Notes: a model not told the origin generated them from the letters alone. A stretch of DNA of 64,000 bases from Paraburkholderia caffeinitolerans (GCF_902859945.1 NZ_CADIKL010000004.1:186001-250000); one strand, 5' to 3'; shown: positions 1-11,057, counted from the stretch's first letter. Numbers and translations: made by a program.

Positions 1-136
1 CATACGGGCGGGCTGCGCGCATGCGCTCCTGGGCACGGCGCATCTTCGACGCCGCGACCATTTCCATCGCCTTGGTGATCTTGCGCGTGTTTTGCACGCT
101 CTTGATCTTGCCGCGAATTTCCTTCATTCCAGCCAT
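1..136 (-). CDS. atpG: ATP synthase gamma subunit, N-terminal part (cut by window edge)
   Basis: The gamma subunit is the rotating central shaft of F1, linking the c-ring to catalysis in the alpha3-beta3 head on the cytoplasmic face of the membrane. Only the first 45 codons are inside the window. The translation begins [20 protein letters not shown] and continues with [15 protein letters not shown], the classic gamma N-terminal helix. The start is supported by an AAGGAG Shine-Dalgarno five to six bases before the ATG. It follows atpA in the usual atp order, with a 94-base gap. Confidence 0.95.
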
Positions 137-230
137 TGCTTGCTCCTTGATCGAAACGGGGCGGGCGCTGTGACCGCCGCAAACCCGCGCCGCTTCAATG
201 TCCGTTTATCGTGGTTGATTCCCGGACGGA

Positions 231-1772
231 TCAGTATGCGCCGGACTTCTTGAAGTCCTTGAGTGCCGCGTGGAGCGCGGTCTCGTCGTCCTTCGACAGG
301 TCCTTCTTGTCCTCGATGCGCGCGACGAGGTCAGCGTGCTTCGACTTCAGGTATTCGCGCAGGCCCTTCTCGAACGCCAGGACGTCCTTGACTTCGAGGT
401 CGTCGAGGTAGCCATTGTTCGCTGCGAACAGCGAGACGGCCAGTTCCCACACTTGCAGCGGCTGGTACTGCGGCTGCTTGAGCAGTTCCGTCACGCGGCG
501 GCCGCGCTCGAGCTGCTTGCGGGTTGCTTCGTCGAGGTCCGATGCGAACTGGGCGAATGCCGCGAGTTCACGGTACTGCGCGAGGTCGGTACGGATACCG
601 CCCGACAGCTTCTTCACGACCTTGGTCTGTGCCGCACCACCCACACGCGAGACCGACACACCGGCGTTAATAGCCGGGCGGATGCCTGCGTTGAAGAGGT
701 CGGTTTCCAGGAAGATCTGGCCGTCGGTAATCGAGATCACGTTCGTCGGAACGAATGCGGTCACGTCGCCAGCTTGCGTTTCGATGATCGGCAGTGCCGT
801 CAGCGAACCCGTCTTGCCCTTCACTTCGCCGTTCGTGAACTTCTCGACGTAGTCGGCCGAAACGCGCGCGGCGCGCTCGAGCAGACGCGAGTGCAGATAG
901 AACACGTCACCCGGATAAGCTTCACGGCCCGGCGGGCGGCGCAGCAGCAGCGAGATCTGACGGTATGCCCAAGCCTGCTTGGTCAAGTCGTCATAAATGA
1001 TCAGGGCGTCTTGACCGCGGTCGCGGAAGTATTCGCCCATCGTGCAGCCGGCGTACGGCGCGAGGTATTGCAGCGCGGCCGATTCCGAAGCCGAAGCGGC
1101 AACCACGATCGTGTATTCGATCGCGCCCGTTTCTTCGAGCTTGCGCACCACGTTCTGGATCGACGAAGCCTTCTGGCCGATCGCGACGTAGATACAGATG
1201 AGGTCCTTGCCCTTCTGGTTGATGATCGTGTCGACGGCCACTGCGGTCTTGCCGCACTGACGGTCGCCAATGATCAGCTCGCGCTGGCCACGGCCGATCG
1301 GCACCATCGAGTCGATCGACTTGAGGCCCGTTTGCATCGGCTGCGACACGCCTTCACGCCAGATCACGCCCGGAGCAATCTTTTCGATTGCGTCGGTCAT
1401 CTTGGCGTTGACCGGGCCCTTGCCGTCGATCGGGTTGCCGAGCGGATCGACCACACGGCCGACCAGTTCCGGACCCACCGGCACTTCGAGAATGCGGCCC
1501 GTCGTCTTGACGATGTCGCCTTCCGAGATGTGCTCGTACTCACCCAGAATCACGGCGCCGACCGAGTCGCGCTCGAGGTTCAGCGCGAGGCCGAAGGTGT
1601 TGCCCGGGAATTCGAGCATTTCGCCCTGCATCACGTCCGACAGGCCGTGGATACGCACGATACCGTCGGTCACGGAGATCACGGTGCCCTGGTTGCGAAC
1701 GTCCGCGCTCGCTTCAAGGCCCTGGATCCGGCTCTTGATCAGCTCGCTGATCTCAGAGGGATTGAGTTGCAT
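231..1772 (-). CDS. atpA: ATP synthase subunit alpha
   Basis: This is the non-catalytic nucleotide-binding subunit of the F1 head, 513 residues, the normal family length. The Walker A motif GDRQCGKT lies at residues 169-176; it has Cys where E. coli has Thr, which leaves the essential GKT intact. The N-terminal beta-barrel and the long helical C-terminal domain are complete. It lies 66 bases after atpH and 94 bases before atpG in the same operon, so it should be co-transcribed from the promoter ahead of atpI. Confidence 0.98.
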   Translation of the reverse strand: MQLNPSEISELIKSRIQGLEASADVRNQGTVISVTDGIVRIHGLSDVMQGEMLEFPGNTFGLALNLERDSVGAVILGEYEHISEGDIVKTTGRILEVPVGPELVGRVVDPLGNPIDGKGPVNAKMTDAIEKIAPGVIWREGVSQPMQTGLKSIDSMVPIGRGQRELIIGDRQCGKTAVAVDTIINQKGKDLICIYVAIGQKASSIQNVVRKLEETGAIEYTIVVAASASESAALQYLAPYAGCTMGEYFRDRGQDALIIYDDLTKQAWAYRQISLLLRRPPGREAYPGDVFYLHSRLLERAARVSADYVEKFTNGEVKGKTGSLTALPIIETQAGDVTAFVPTNVISITDGQIFLETDLFNAGIRPAINAGVSVSRVGGAAQTKVVKKLSGGIRTDLAQYRELAAFAQFASDLDEATRKQLERGRRVTELLKQPQYQPLQVWELAVSLFAANNGYLDDLEVKDVLAFEKGLREYLKSKHADLVARIEDKKDLSKDDETALHAALKDFKKSGAY

Positions 1773-1838
1773 TATTCGCTCCTGATGTTCAATTCTGTTG
1801 CGTGCCAGCCGCTGCGCCCGATGTTTTTATCGAGGCGC

Positions 1839-2378
1839 TCAAGCGGTCAAAGCCACCTGCATGCTGGCGAGCCGCGCGCGGACCGAGGTATCGAGGACTT
1901 CGTCGCCGACCGTGACGCGTACGCCGCCGATAAGCGACTTGTCGATCTCGACTGCCGGCTTGAGCTTGCATTTGAACTTGCGTTCGAGACTCGCGACGAG
2001 GTCGGTCAACTGCGCGCCTTCGAGCGGGTATGCGCTCACGATCAGCGCGTCGGCCGCACCGGCCTTGGCGTTCTTGAGCTCTTCGAACTGTGCGTGAATT
2101 TCCGGCAGCAGCGCAAGGCGGTGATTCGCGACCAGCATCTGCACGAGATTTTTGGCCTCGGCCGTATCCTTGAGCGGGGACTTCACAGCTGCAAGCAGCA
2201 GTTCCACGACCTGGGCATGGCTCACTTTCGGGCTTGTCGCGACCGACAGCACCTCGGGCAAGGCCGCAACCTGTGCCAGCTCCGTGACGAGCGTGGACCA
2301 GGCGGCGGTGTCACCAGCTTCGGCCACGCCAAACAGCGCTTCTGCGTACGGGCGGGCGATGGTTGCAAGTTCGGCCAT
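1839..2378 (-). CDS. atpH: ATP synthase subunit delta
   Basis: Delta (OSCP-like) caps the F1 head and joins it to the b-subunit stalk. The protein is 179 residues, typical for the family. It begins [16 protein letters not shown], the usual delta start, and ends with the C-terminal block [20 protein letters not shown] that is diagnostic of delta. It follows atpF with only two bases between stop and start, consistent with translational coupling. Confidence 0.97.
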   Translation of the reverse strand: MAELATIARPYAEALFGVAEAGDTAAWSTLVTELAQVAALPEVLSVATSPKVSHAQVVELLLAAVKSPLKDTAEAKNLVQMLVANHRLALLPEIHAQFEELKNAKAGAADALIVSAYPLEGAQLTDLVASLERKFKCKLKPAVEIDKSLIGGVRVTVGDEVLDTSVRARLASMQVALTA

Positions 2379-2380
2379 GA

Positions 2381-2851
2381 TCAGAGCTCAGCTTTCAGTT
2401 GATTCAGCAGGTCGGCGTGTGCTGCCTGGTCGACTTCGCGCTTCAGGATCTGCTCGGCGCCTTGCACGGCAAGTGCCGCGACGTCTGCGCGCAGCGCTTC
2501 GCGTGCCTTCACGACCTGCTGGTCGGCGTCGGCCTTCGCTTGAGCGATGATGCGAGCCGCTTCGGCTTGTGCCTGGGCCTTGATTTCTTCTGCGACAGCC
2601 AGCGCACGCTTTTCTGCGTCAGCGATGCGGCTTTGACCCTCGTTACGGGCCGAAGCGAGTTCTTCGCCAACGCGCTTGTGCGCAGCTTCGAGCTCCGCCT
2701 TGCCCTTATCCGCGGCAGCGAGGCCGTCAGCGATCTTCTTCGAGCGCTCGTCGAGGGCGTTGATCAACGGCGGCCACACGAACTTCATCGTGAACCACGC
2801 GAGGATCAGGAACACGACCATTTGCGCAAACAGGGTTGCGTTGATATTCAC
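2381..2851 (-). CDS. atpF: ATP synthase subunit b
   Basis: Subunit b forms the peripheral stator stalk of Fo. The 156-residue protein begins [20 protein letters not shown], the single N-terminal membrane anchor, followed by the conserved KFVWPPL segment. The rest is a long charged, Ala/Glu/Lys-rich helix expected to form a right-handed coiled coil, ending in the delta-binding tail. It lies between atpE and atpH. The 143-base gap before it, after atpE, is the longest within the Fo part of the operon apart from atpI-atpB. Confidence 0.97.
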   Translation of the reverse strand: MNINATLFAQMVVFLILAWFTMKFVWPPLINALDERSKKIADGLAAADKGKAELEAAHKRVGEELASARNEGQSRIADAEKRALAVAEEIKAQAQAEAARIIAQAKADADQQVVKAREALRADVAALAVQGAEQILKREVDQAAHADLLNQLKAEL

Positions 2852-2994
2852 GGTGTTTCCTTTTACGTTGCTATTCCGGGGAGTTGAAACGGCAAGGCGC
2901 TCATCGGTTATGAAACTCGATCAGCGCCTCGTCACCCGTTCCGTCCTGCGCCCGCGTCTATAAGTTATAGGTCGGGCGCAACCATCCAGGGAAC

Positions 2995-3300
<306 letters not shown>

Positions 3301-3331
3301 TTAAAACTGCAATTCTGGGTTCGACAAGCCC

Positions 3332-4273
<942 letters not shown>

Positions 4274-4356
4274 CTACTCCAACATGTGCCAACCACTTGC
4301 CGCTTCGTTCGCCTCAACGCCTTCCACATGAAAGGCGGCGCGATGTCAGCTGCGGG

Positions 4357-4977
4357 TCAGCGCCACGCGAGCGCGATCCAGTATGTCTTCAATACGATCA
4401 GGTAAGTGACGAGCAACGGAATCCACTGCACGTCGCGATACCAGAACGCAATGGCAACGAACATCGCAATCGTCGCCCCCATCTTGAATGCTTCGCCGAG
4501 CATCCAGTTAAACACCGTGCCGGCCTTGCTCAACTGCTTCAGGCGCGCCGCGAACAGCGCACCGGGCAACCAGCAGATCGCTCCACCCAGCAGCGCGGAC
4601 AGCACCACTGCGTCCGGCGCAGTCGCCCCCGGCGGCTTATAAAACAGCCACCACAACAAAGCGGCAACCAGGGACAAAACCACTTGCGCTGCCACGACAC
4701 GAAACGGCGTGACGCGCGACGGGCGGCTCACCTGTGCGCCGAAAAGTTGCTCGGCTTCGACCCGGGTGAGCGGAACGATGTCGTTGTTATCTTGCTGGTC
4801 GGCGTCTAGCTGATCCCATCGTGCGTTGTGATCCGTTGTGGAATCAACACGCGCGCTAGCGGCTTGTCCTTTCTCCGTCGCCGCACCCTGCGTCTCTCTG
4901 GATGCTTGCGTTCCGCGTTGCGGACCATCGGGCCCTTCATGCGCCTGTGGCGCTTCGTCTGGCCTCTGACCCACCAT
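4357..4977 (-). CDS. atpI: ATP synthase assembly protein I, with long hydrophilic N-terminus
   Basis: AtpI is a small membrane protein at the head of the atp operon that helps c-ring assembly or ion supply. The C-terminal 120 residues carry four hydrophobic segments typical of the family, including the Gly/Leu-rich ALLGGAICWLPGALFAARL. About 85 residues before them are hydrophilic and low in complexity (Gln, Asp, Ala-rich), much longer than in E. coli AtpI. The ATG at 4977 is chosen because the predicted promoter lies at 5057-5085, so the further 45 upstream in-frame codons cannot all be transcribed. The symbol rests on position and topology. Confidence 0.85.
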   Translation of the reverse strand: MVGQRPDEAPQAHEGPDGPQRGTQASRETQGAATEKGQAASARVDSTTDHNARWDQLDADQQDNNDIVPLTRVEAEQLFGAQVSRPSRVTPFRVVAAQVVLSLVAALLWWLFYKPPGATAPDAVVLSALLGGAICWLPGALFAARLKQLSKAGTVFNWMLGEAFKMGATIAMFVAIAFWYRDVQWIPLLVTYLIVLKTYWIALAWR

Positions 4978-5056
4978 TACGTTATTCCGGATATTTGGCT
5001 TCCGCCCGGTTTCTTGCAGCGCGCTTACGGCCCCGCCAACCAAATAAATCCGGGCG

Positions 5057-5085
5057 ATTGTAAGCGATAGTTGCAGCCAATTCAA
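5057..5085 (-). promoter_or_regulatory. sigma-70-type promoter of the atp operon
   Basis: On the minus strand a -35 element TTGAAT (5085-5080) and a -10 element TACAAT (5062-5057) are separated by exactly 17 bases. Transcription would begin near 5050, about 70 bases before the atpI start. No other good promoter was seen in the 285 bases between the SLC13-type gene and atpI. Confidence 0.7.
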
Positions 5086-5262
5086 GACTTTAGGCCGTTT
5101 CATAACACGCATGAAATGCTACTTCATCATGCGGAAAACTCACCATTACGTGCGAGGTAACGGAAACTGTAAGGTCACGCTCGAACGTCAGGAGAGCCAA
5201 GCAAAACGGGGCGCGATTTTACCGTGGAAAGACGATTGTGTCGCTGCACTGTGGTTTTTCCG

Positions 5263-6438
5263 TCAGAAAAAATACAACACTAGTCCGCCACCGAAAACCG
5301 CGATTGCCCAAAACGGAATAGCAATCAAGTGAAACGGCAACCACACGCCTTGCTCGCCGGAAAGACGCACGGCAATCAGATTCGCCAGTGAACCGATGGC
5401 AAGCCCAAAGCCGCCGACGCTCACGCCAAACGCCAACGCGCGCCAGTCGTGCGTGAAACCCGCGAGCACGATGGCGGCAGGCACGTTGCTGATGCCCTGT
5501 GAGAGGATGGCGCCTGCGGCATAGGCGCGAAGTGGCGTCTGCAATCCGAGGTTCGCGAGTGCGTGATGAATCCAAGGCAGCGCGGCGGCGCTGCGCAGCA
5601 CGATGAACATCAGCACGAAAATCAGCAGCAAAAGCCAGTCGATCTTCAGAACGATTTGCGTGCGCCAGATGAGAAATCCGACCCCGACGCCCGCCAATGC
5701 GATGCCCGCATGATGCGTATCGGCAAGCAACACGAACGCAACAAAAAGTAATGCCGCCACGACTGCCAATGCGCGATCGACTGGATGTCGTTCGACATCG
5801 ATCGTCAAATCGAGTGGCTTCGGCCTGAAAAGCAGTGCTACGAGCACGAACAGCAGCGCCATCAACAGTGCGCAGAGCGGCGCAAGCGACACAACGAAGC
5901 GACCAAATGACGCGCCACTTAGTTGCCAAAGAAACAAATTTTGCGGATTGCCTAGTGGCGTGAGCACCGAGCCCGCATTCACGGCGAGCGCGATCACGAT
6001 GACAAGCCGCTTTAACGGCAGCGGCGTGAGCCGATGTAGCGACAGCACGAGCGGCACCACGACGAAGAGCGCGACATCGTTCGTCACCACCGTCGAGAGC
6101 AGCGCCGCGAATGCGACGAGAAGGAATGCAAGCGCGCGCTCGGAGTGAATCCGGTGCACGAGCCGATGTGCCACCCAAGTCAGGAATCCTGAAGATTCCA
6201 GCGCCTTGGTGAGGATCAGCAGGCCGGCGAGCGTCATCACCGTTTGCCAGTCGACCAGTGCGGGAAGCGAAGACCATGCACGCGGCGCGCAAATCTGCAA
6301 TGCAACGAACGCAGCGACGAGTATCGACAAAACCGGCTCGGCAAGCGCGAACGCGCCGAGCCCGCGCAGCAGGCTTAACCGGCCGCGCGTGGCGGCATCG
6401 GATTCACGCACCGGAATCGACTCCGGGCGTCGGGTCAA
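5263..6438 (-). CDS. SLC13/ArsB-superfamily permease (anion or ion transporter)
   Basis: A 391-residue integral membrane protein with about ten to twelve hydrophobic helices. Two family-type reentrant motifs are visible: VVTNDVALFVVVP with NAGSVLTPLGNPQN in the first half, and GISNVPAAIVLAG with GSLANLIAVRL in the second. This internal symmetry is typical of the CitMHS/SLC13/NhaD ion-transporter superfamily. The substrate cannot be told from sequence. The start is a TTG whose last two bases lie in the parB stop codon (TTGA), with GCGAGG about seven bases upstream; no ATG occurs for the next 67 codons. It is therefore probably translated by coupling to parB. Confidence 0.8.
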   Translation of the reverse strand: MTRRPESIPVRESDAATRGRLSLLRGLGAFALAEPVLSILVAAFVALQICAPRAWSSLPALVDWQTVMTLAGLLILTKALESSGFLTWVAHRLVHRIHSERALAFLLVAFAALLSTVVTNDVALFVVVPLVLSLHRLTPLPLKRLVIVIALAVNAGSVLTPLGNPQNLFLWQLSGASFGRFVVSLAPLCALLMALLFVLVALLFRPKPLDLTIDVERHPVDRALAVVAALLFVAFVLLADTHHAGIALAGVGVGFLIWRTQIVLKIDWLLLLIFVLMFIVLRSAAALPWIHHALANLGLQTPLRAYAAGAILSQGISNVPAAIVLAGFTHDWRALAFGVSVGGFGLAIGSLANLIAVRLSGEQGVWLPFHLIAIPFWAIAVFGGGLVLYFF

Positions 6439-7322
6439 ACAGCAGCCTCGCCACGCAGGCGAAGCAGAATACCGTCGAGTGCATCGAGGTCGCCAAAATC
6501 GACGGTGAGCTGGCCGCGCCCTCTCCTACCAAGCTTGATCTTGACCGTGGCAGCCAGCAAATCGGACAACTCGTCTTCGAGACGGCGCGTGTCGCGGCCG
6601 CCGTCGTGCGCGGCCTTCGCCTTCACTGCGGGCGCAGCCTTGGTGGTGTTCGAAACGAGCTTTTCCGTTTCACGCACCGACATGCGCTTGTTAACCACTT
6701 GATTGGCGAGCGTGATCTGCGTGGCCGCATCGACCGCGAGCAACGCACGCGCATGGCCCATGTCGAGGTCGCCCGCGAGCAGCATGGTCTGCACCGGCGC
6801 AGCAAGATTCAGCAAACGCAGCAGGTTCGACACCGCGCTGCGCGAGCGCCCCACCGACTCGGCGGCTTGCTCGTGCGTGAAACTGAATTCGTCGAGCAAA
6901 CGCTGGATGCCCTGCGCCTCTTCGAGTGGATTCAGGTCTTCGCGCTGGATGTTCTCGATCAGCGCCATCGCTGCCGCGGCCTGGTCGGGCACGTCCTTCA
7001 CGAGGACGGGCACTTCCTTGAGACCGGCAATGTGCGCTGCACGGAAGCGTCGCTCGCCCGCAATGATCTCGTAGCGCTCGGGGCCAACCGGGCGCACCAG
7101 AATCGGCTGCATCAGCCCTTGCGCGCGGATGCTCGCGGCGAGCTCCTGAAGCGCGCCTTCGTCCATGCGCGTGCGCGGCTGGTACTTGCCCGCCTGCATC
7201 TGCGCGAGCGCGAGCGTGTTGGGCGCGCCCTCGATCTTCACCGCCTCGGTAATGTCCGCGCTGCCGCCGAGCAATGCCTCGAGTCCCCGGCCCAGTCCTT
7301 TCTTCCGTGCTACTGCGTTCAT
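6435..7322 (-). CDS. parB: Chromosome partitioning protein ParB
   Basis: ParB is a CTP-dependent clamp that loads at parS sites and spreads to form the partition complex. The 295-residue protein starts with the conserved KKGLGRGLEALLG box. It carries the CTP-binding motifs around GERRFRA and ENIQREDLNPLEEA, a central helix-turn-helix (SFTHEQAAESVGRSRSAVSNL) and a C-terminal dimerisation domain. It lies 19 bases after parA. Two perfect parS sites are present in this window, at 9439 and 11063, so this is the chromosomal rather than a plasmid-type system. Confidence 0.97.
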   Translation of the reverse strand: MNAVARKKGLGRGLEALLGGSADITEAVKIEGAPNTLALAQMQAGKYQPRTRMDEGALQELAASIRAQGLMQPILVRPVGPERYEIIAGERRFRAAHIAGLKEVPVLVKDVPDQAAAAMALIENIQREDLNPLEEAQGIQRLLDEFSFTHEQAAESVGRSRSAVSNLLRLLNLAAPVQTMLLAGDLDMGHARALLAVDAATQITLANQVVNKRMSVRETEKLVSNTTKAAPAVKAKAAHDGGRDTRRLEDELSDLLAATVKIKLGRRGRGQLTVDFGDLDALDGILLRLRGEAAV

Positions 7323-7341
7323 CGTGCTTCCCCAGTCTGCG

Positions 7342-8112
7342 TCAGAGTGCGCGTACGCGCTCGATCATTTCCGCGCCGAATTGCACATAAGCCTGCGCAC
7401 CGCGCGACGTGCGGTCGAACACCACACCCGGCAAGCCGTAGCTAGGCGCCTCGGCAAGCCGCACGTTGCGCGGAATCACTACGTCGAACACCTTGTCGCC
7501 AAAGTGCTCCTTCAACTGCTCAGAAACCTGCTGCTGCAGCGTGATGCGCGGATCGAACATCACGCGCAAGAGACCGATCACCTTCAGGTCGCGATTCATG
7601 TTCGCGTGCACCTGCTTGATCGTGTTGACGAGGTCCGAGAGACCCTCGAGCGCAAAGTACTCGCACTGCATCGGGATCACGACACCGTGCGCCGCGCACA
7701 GTCCGTTGAGCGTGAGCAAGGACAACGCCGGCGGGCAGTCGATCAGCACGAAGTCGTATTCGTCGTCGACCTCGGCAAGCGCAGCCCTCAAGCGGCGCTC
7801 GCGCTGCTCGACCGTCACCAGCTCCACTTCGGCGCCAGCGAGCTCACGATTGGCCGGCAAAACGTCGTAGCCCACCTGCTCAGGACGCTTGCGCGCCTCA
7901 GGCACCGAAACGCCGTCGACGAGCACTTCATAAACCGTGTTCTCGCACGCCGCCTTGTCGATGCCGCTGCCCATCGTGGCATTGCCCTGCGGGTCGAGAT
8001 CGATGAGAAGGACGCGCTGTCCCTGCGATGCGAGGCTCGCGGCGAGATTGACCGTTGTCGTCGTCTTGCCGACGCCGCCCTTCTGGTTCGCAACGCAGAA
8101 GATTTTTGCCAT
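7342..8112 (-). CDS. parA: Chromosome partitioning ATPase ParA (Soj-like)
   Basis: ParA is a DNA-binding ATPase whose gradient on the nucleoid moves the ParB-parS complex. The 256-residue protein starts MAKIFCVANQKGGVGKTTT and so has the deviant Walker A motif (KGGVGKTT, residues 11-18) with the signature lysine. The Walker B region LLIDLDPQGNATMGSG and the later FVLIDCPPALS are present. It has no N-terminal DNA-binding extension, as usual for chromosomal Soj-type ParA. It is followed directly by parB and preceded by rsmG. Confidence 0.97.
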   Translation of the reverse strand: MAKIFCVANQKGGVGKTTTTVNLAASLASQGQRVLLIDLDPQGNATMGSGIDKAACENTVYEVLVDGVSVPEARKRPEQVGYDVLPANRELAGAEVELVTVEQRERRLRAALAEVDDEYDFVLIDCPPALSLLTLNGLCAAHGVVIPMQCEYFALEGLSDLVNTIKQVHANMNRDLKVIGLLRVMFDPRITLQQQVSEQLKEHFGDKVFDVVIPRNVRLAEAPSYGLPGVVFDRTSRGAQAYVQFGAEMIERVRAL

Positions 8113-8224
8113 CTTTTGGGTGTCCCTTTTACTGCCTTAAAAAGTTTGCTTACGTTACAGCGTAAATGCCGCTGGGCACGCTACCCGGCCATTCAGCCTG
8201 GGCCATCACGGCCAGTGAACCACG

Positions 8225-8917
8225 TTATTGTGTCGGCTCGACCACTACTTCGGTCAGATGCCGCTCAGCATCGAGCATCGGTACCGTCAGACGAATCGTC
8301 TGCAGCGTGCGCGCCCCGGCTGGCAAACGCTCGATCTCGGTGTCGGGCCTCACGCCCTTCATCGCCCAGATCGCACCACCGTCTGCAACAAGGTGACGGG
8401 CCAGTGTAACGAAATCGGCCAGTTCCGCGAATGCCCGCGAGACGATCAGATCGAATTTTTTTGGCACTTCGATCCCAGGGCGCAGCGATTCGACGCGCCC
8501 GGTCACCACGGACAGATTCGCGAGACCCAGTTCGGCCTTGGCCTGCGACTGAAACGCCGATTTCTTCTGCACGATGTCGTTCAGGGTGACTTGCCAGTCC
8601 GGGCGCGCAATCGCGAGCACGATGCCCGGCAAGCCGCCGCCTGAGCCCACGTCGAGCACCGAGGCGTCGGCGCGCGTGGGCAAATGCGGCAGGATCGAAA
8701 GTGAATCGAGGATGTGCTGAATGAGCATCTGGCGCGGATCGCGAATCGCCGTCAGGTTGTAGACGGCGTTCCATTTCGCCAGCAATGCGACGTAGGCCAG
8801 CAGTTGTTCGTGCTGCCGCTCGTTCAGATCGAGGGAGAGCGCCTGCGCGCCCTCCTTCAGCAGCCGTGCGAGGGCGTCGCGGTCCGCGATGCCGGGTTGC
8901 CTTGCGCGCCCCGTCAT
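8225..8917 (-). CDS. rsmG: 16S rRNA (guanine527-N7)-methyltransferase RsmG
   Basis: RsmG (GidB) methylates G527 of 16S rRNA with S-adenosylmethionine. The 230-residue protein has the class I methyltransferase motif [17 protein letters not shown] and the family block [14 protein letters not shown] before it. Its start ATG overlaps the mnmG stop by four bases (ATGA), the usual coupled arrangement of gidA and gidB. The 112 bases between it and parA show no obvious terminator. Confidence 0.97.
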   Translation of the reverse strand: MTGRARQPGIADRDALARLLKEGAQALSLDLNERQHEQLLAYVALLAKWNAVYNLTAIRDPRQMLIQHILDSLSILPHLPTRADASVLDVGSGGGLPGIVLAIARPDWQVTLNDIVQKKSAFQSQAKAELGLANLSVVTGRVESLRPGIEVPKKFDLIVSRAFAELADFVTLARHLVADGGAIWAMKGVRPDTEIERLPAGARTLQTIRLTVPMLDAERHLTEVVVEPTQ

Positions 8918-10872
8918 TGAGCCACCGTCGTGTTGTCCGTGCCCTGATCGGACGGGTTCTGGCGCCGGCGGCCGAGGCCACGCTTCAGGTGAACCATCAG
9001 CAGCGAGATGGCGGCAGGCGTGATACCCGAAATGCGCGACGCCTGACCGATCGTTTCGGGGCGGAATTGATTCAGCTTCTGACGCGCCTCGAACGACAGA
9101 CCACGCACCTCAGCGTAATCAATGCCTTCCGGCAGGCGCGTATTCTCGTGGGCACCATTGCGTTCAATCTCATCAGCTTGACGGTCGATATAGCCCTGAT
9201 ATTTGATGCCGATTTCGATCTGCTCCTTAATCTGGGCAAGCAGGATCTCGTCATCGGAGAGCGGCGTTTCAGGCGCACAGGCGCCTTCACGCAGGCCGCA
9301 CACGCCGTCGTAGCTCACGCCAGGACGGCGCAGCAGATCCGCGAGGTTGTATTCGCGATCAATCGGCTTGCCGAGAAGCGCCGTCGCTTCTTCCGCACCC
9401 AGCGTCTTCGGGTTCACCCAAGTCGACTTCAGGCGCTCTGTTTCACGTGAAACAGCATCGCGCTTGCGGCTGAATGCATCCCAACGAACATCGTCGACGA
9501 CACCGAGCTCACGGCCAATTTCCGTCAGGCGCATATCGGCATTGTCTTCGCGAAGGCTCAAACGGTATTCAGCACGGCTCGTGAACATGCGATACGGCTC
9601 GGAAACGCCGCGTGTCACCAGATCATCGACCAGCACCCCAAGGTACGCCTGATCGCGGCGCGGACACCACGCATCCTTACCCTGTACCTGCAAGCCAGCA
9701 TTGATACCCGCGAGCAGGCCTTGAGCCGCGGCTTCTTCGTAGCCCGTCGTACCATTGATTTGGCCCGCAAAGAACAAACCACTAATCACCTTCGTTTCCA
9801 GCGATGCCTTCAGGCCACGCGGATCGAAGTAGTCGTACTCGATTGCATAGCCGGGACGCAGGATGTGAGCTTGCTCCAACCCGCGCATCGAATGCACGAG
9901 TTCAAGCTGGACATCGAACGGCAAGCTCGTCGAGATCCCATTCGGGTAGAACTCATTCGTCGTCAGACCTTCCGGCTCCAGGAAGATCTGGTGCGATTCC
10001 TTCGATGCGAAGCGGTGAATCTTGTCTTCGATCGACGGGCAATAGCGCGGCCCCACCCCTTCGATCACGCCCGTGTACATCGGCGAGCGGTCTAGACCAC
10101 CGCGAATAATGTCGTGCGTGCGCTCATTGGTATGCGTAACCCAGCAGGGAATCTGCTTCGGATGCTGCTCTGCCCTGCCGAGAAACGAGAAAACCGGCAC
10201 CGGATCAAGGTCACCCGGTTGCTCTTCGAGCACCGAAAAGTCGATCGAGCGACCGTCGATGCGCGGCGGCGTGCCCGTTTTAAGGCGCCCTTGGGGCAGT
10301 TTCAGCTCTTTCAGGCGCGCCGACAGCGTCACCGCCGCCGGGTCACCGGCGCGGCCGCCCGTGTAGTTGTTCAAACCCACGTGGATCTTGCCGTCGAGGA
10401 ACGTTCCCGCCGTCAGCACCACCGCGCGAGCGCGGAAGCGGATGCCCACCTGCGTCACCGCCCCGACAACACGGTCGCCTTCGACCATCAGGTCTTCAAC
10501 CGCCTGCTGAAACAGCCACAGATTCGGCTGATTTTCGAGGCGTCGGCGGATCGCTGCCTTGTACAGGATACGGTCGGCCTGTGCACGCGTCGCCCGCACA
10601 GCCGGCCCTTTGGACGAATTGAGAATGCGGAATTGAATGCCGCCCTCGTCGGTCGCAGCAGCCATCGCGCCGCCTAGCGCGTCGATTTCTTTGACCAGAT
10701 GGCCTTTGCCAATGCCGCCAATCGACGGATTGCAGCTCATTTGGCCGAGCGTTTCAATGTTGTGCGTGAGCAGGAGCGTCTTGACGCCCATGCGAGCGGC
10801 GGCAAGCGCAGCCTCAGTGCCGGCGTGACCGCCGCCGACGACGATGACGTCAAATTCTGTGGGAAAAAGCAT
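8914..10872 (-). CDS. mnmG: tRNA uridine-5-carboxymethylaminomethyl modification enzyme MnmG
   Basis: MnmG (GidA) works with MnmE to add the carboxymethylaminomethyl group to U34 of several tRNAs, using FAD and methylene-tetrahydrofolate. The protein is 652 residues, with the N-terminal FAD-binding motif [19 protein letters not shown] at about residues 11-29. The family blocks [15 protein letters not shown] and RCQ-like [10 protein letters not shown] are present. It is the first gene of the mnmG-rsmG-parA-parB row. Its coding sequence contains a perfect parS site (9439-9454), accommodated as codons for LFHVKQ-type residues around residue 475. MnmC, acting later in the same pathway, is also in this window. 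Confidence 0.98.
   Translation of the reverse strand: MLFPTEFDVIVVGGGHAGTEAALAAARMGVKTLLLTHNIETLGQMSCNPSIGGIGKGHLVKEIDALGGAMAAATDEGGIQFRILNSSKGPAVRATRAQADRILYKAAIRRRLENQPNLWLFQQAVEDLMVEGDRVVGAVTQVGIRFRARAVVLTAGTFLDGKIHVGLNNYTGGRAGDPAAVTLSARLKELKLPQGRLKTGTPPRIDGRSIDFSVLEEQPGDLDPVPVFSFLGRAEQHPKQIPCWVTHTNERTHDIIRGGLDRSPMYTGVIEGVGPRYCPSIEDKIHRFASKESHQIFLEPEGLTTNEFYPNGISTSLPFDVQLELVHSMRGLEQAHILRPGYAIEYDYFDPRGLKASLETKVISGLFFAGQINGTTGYEEAAAQGLLAGINAGLQVQGKDAWCPRRDQAYLGVLVDDLVTRGVSEPYRMFTSRAEYRLSLREDNADMRLTEIGRELGVVDDVRWDAFSRKRDAVSRETERLKSTWVNPKTLGAEEATALLGKPIDREYNLADLLRRPGVSYDGVCGLREGACAPETPLSDDEILLAQIKEQIEIGIKYQGYIDRQADEIERNGAHENTRLPEGIDYAEVRGLSFEARQKLNQFRPETIGQASRISGITPAAISLLMVHLKRGLGRRRQNPSDQGTDNTTVAQ
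9439..9454. other. parS centromere site (perfect 16-bp palindrome) inside mnmG
   Basis: The sequence TGTTTCACGTGAAACA is a perfect match to the consensus parS of chromosomal ParB proteins. It lies within the mnmG reading frame, 2.1 kb from the parB gene. Being inside a conserved coding gene, it must be kept by both protein and partition constraints. Confidence 0.93.
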
Positions 10873-10937
10873 GGCGGGACCTCACGCACGGACGAATGGA
10901 CCGCGTGAGCCTTCTCAGAAAAAAGTGGTATGCGCGA

Positions 10938-10943
10938 ATTATA
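10938..10943 (-). promoter_or_regulatory. mnmG: Possible -10 element upstream of mnmG
   Basis: A perfect TATAAT hexamer reads on the minus strand 66 bases before the mnmG start. No good -35 hexamer is seen at 16-18 bases spacing, so this is a partial promoter call. The location, between the parS/terminator at 11058-11083 and mnmG, fits the start of the mnmG-rsmG-par transcript. Confidence 0.4.
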
Positions 10944-11009
10944 ACGGTTTCAGGTTTTGGGCCGCTCACACCCGAATTTTTTGTGTGTGTCGACCAGTGT
11001 TAGCGCGTT

Positions 11010-11037
11010 AGCTCTTGCTCTGGTCCCATGCAAAGCT
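11010..11037 (-). repeat. Dispersed 28-nt repeat, inverted copy
   Basis: Read on the minus strand, this 28-mer matches the unit at 55827-55854 at 26 of 28 positions by direct alignment (core TTGCATGGGACCAGAG). The neighbouring bases 10991-11020 can fold into an imperfect hairpin (CCAGTGTTAGCGC with GCTCTTGCTCTGG), as in the gspM-gspN copy. It lies in the mnmG upstream gap, next to parS. Confidence 0.7.
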
Positions 11038-11057
11038 GTGCGCGCACAAATAAAAAA

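Noticed and set aside
270..2402. Long plus-strand reading frame across the atp genes
   Set aside because: It lies antisense to atpA and atpH and has no recognisable domains. It is a GC-rich shadow frame.
5098..5112. Longer AtpI start at 5112
   Set aside because: The predicted promoter at 5057-5085 lies downstream of that start, so those codons would not be transcribed.
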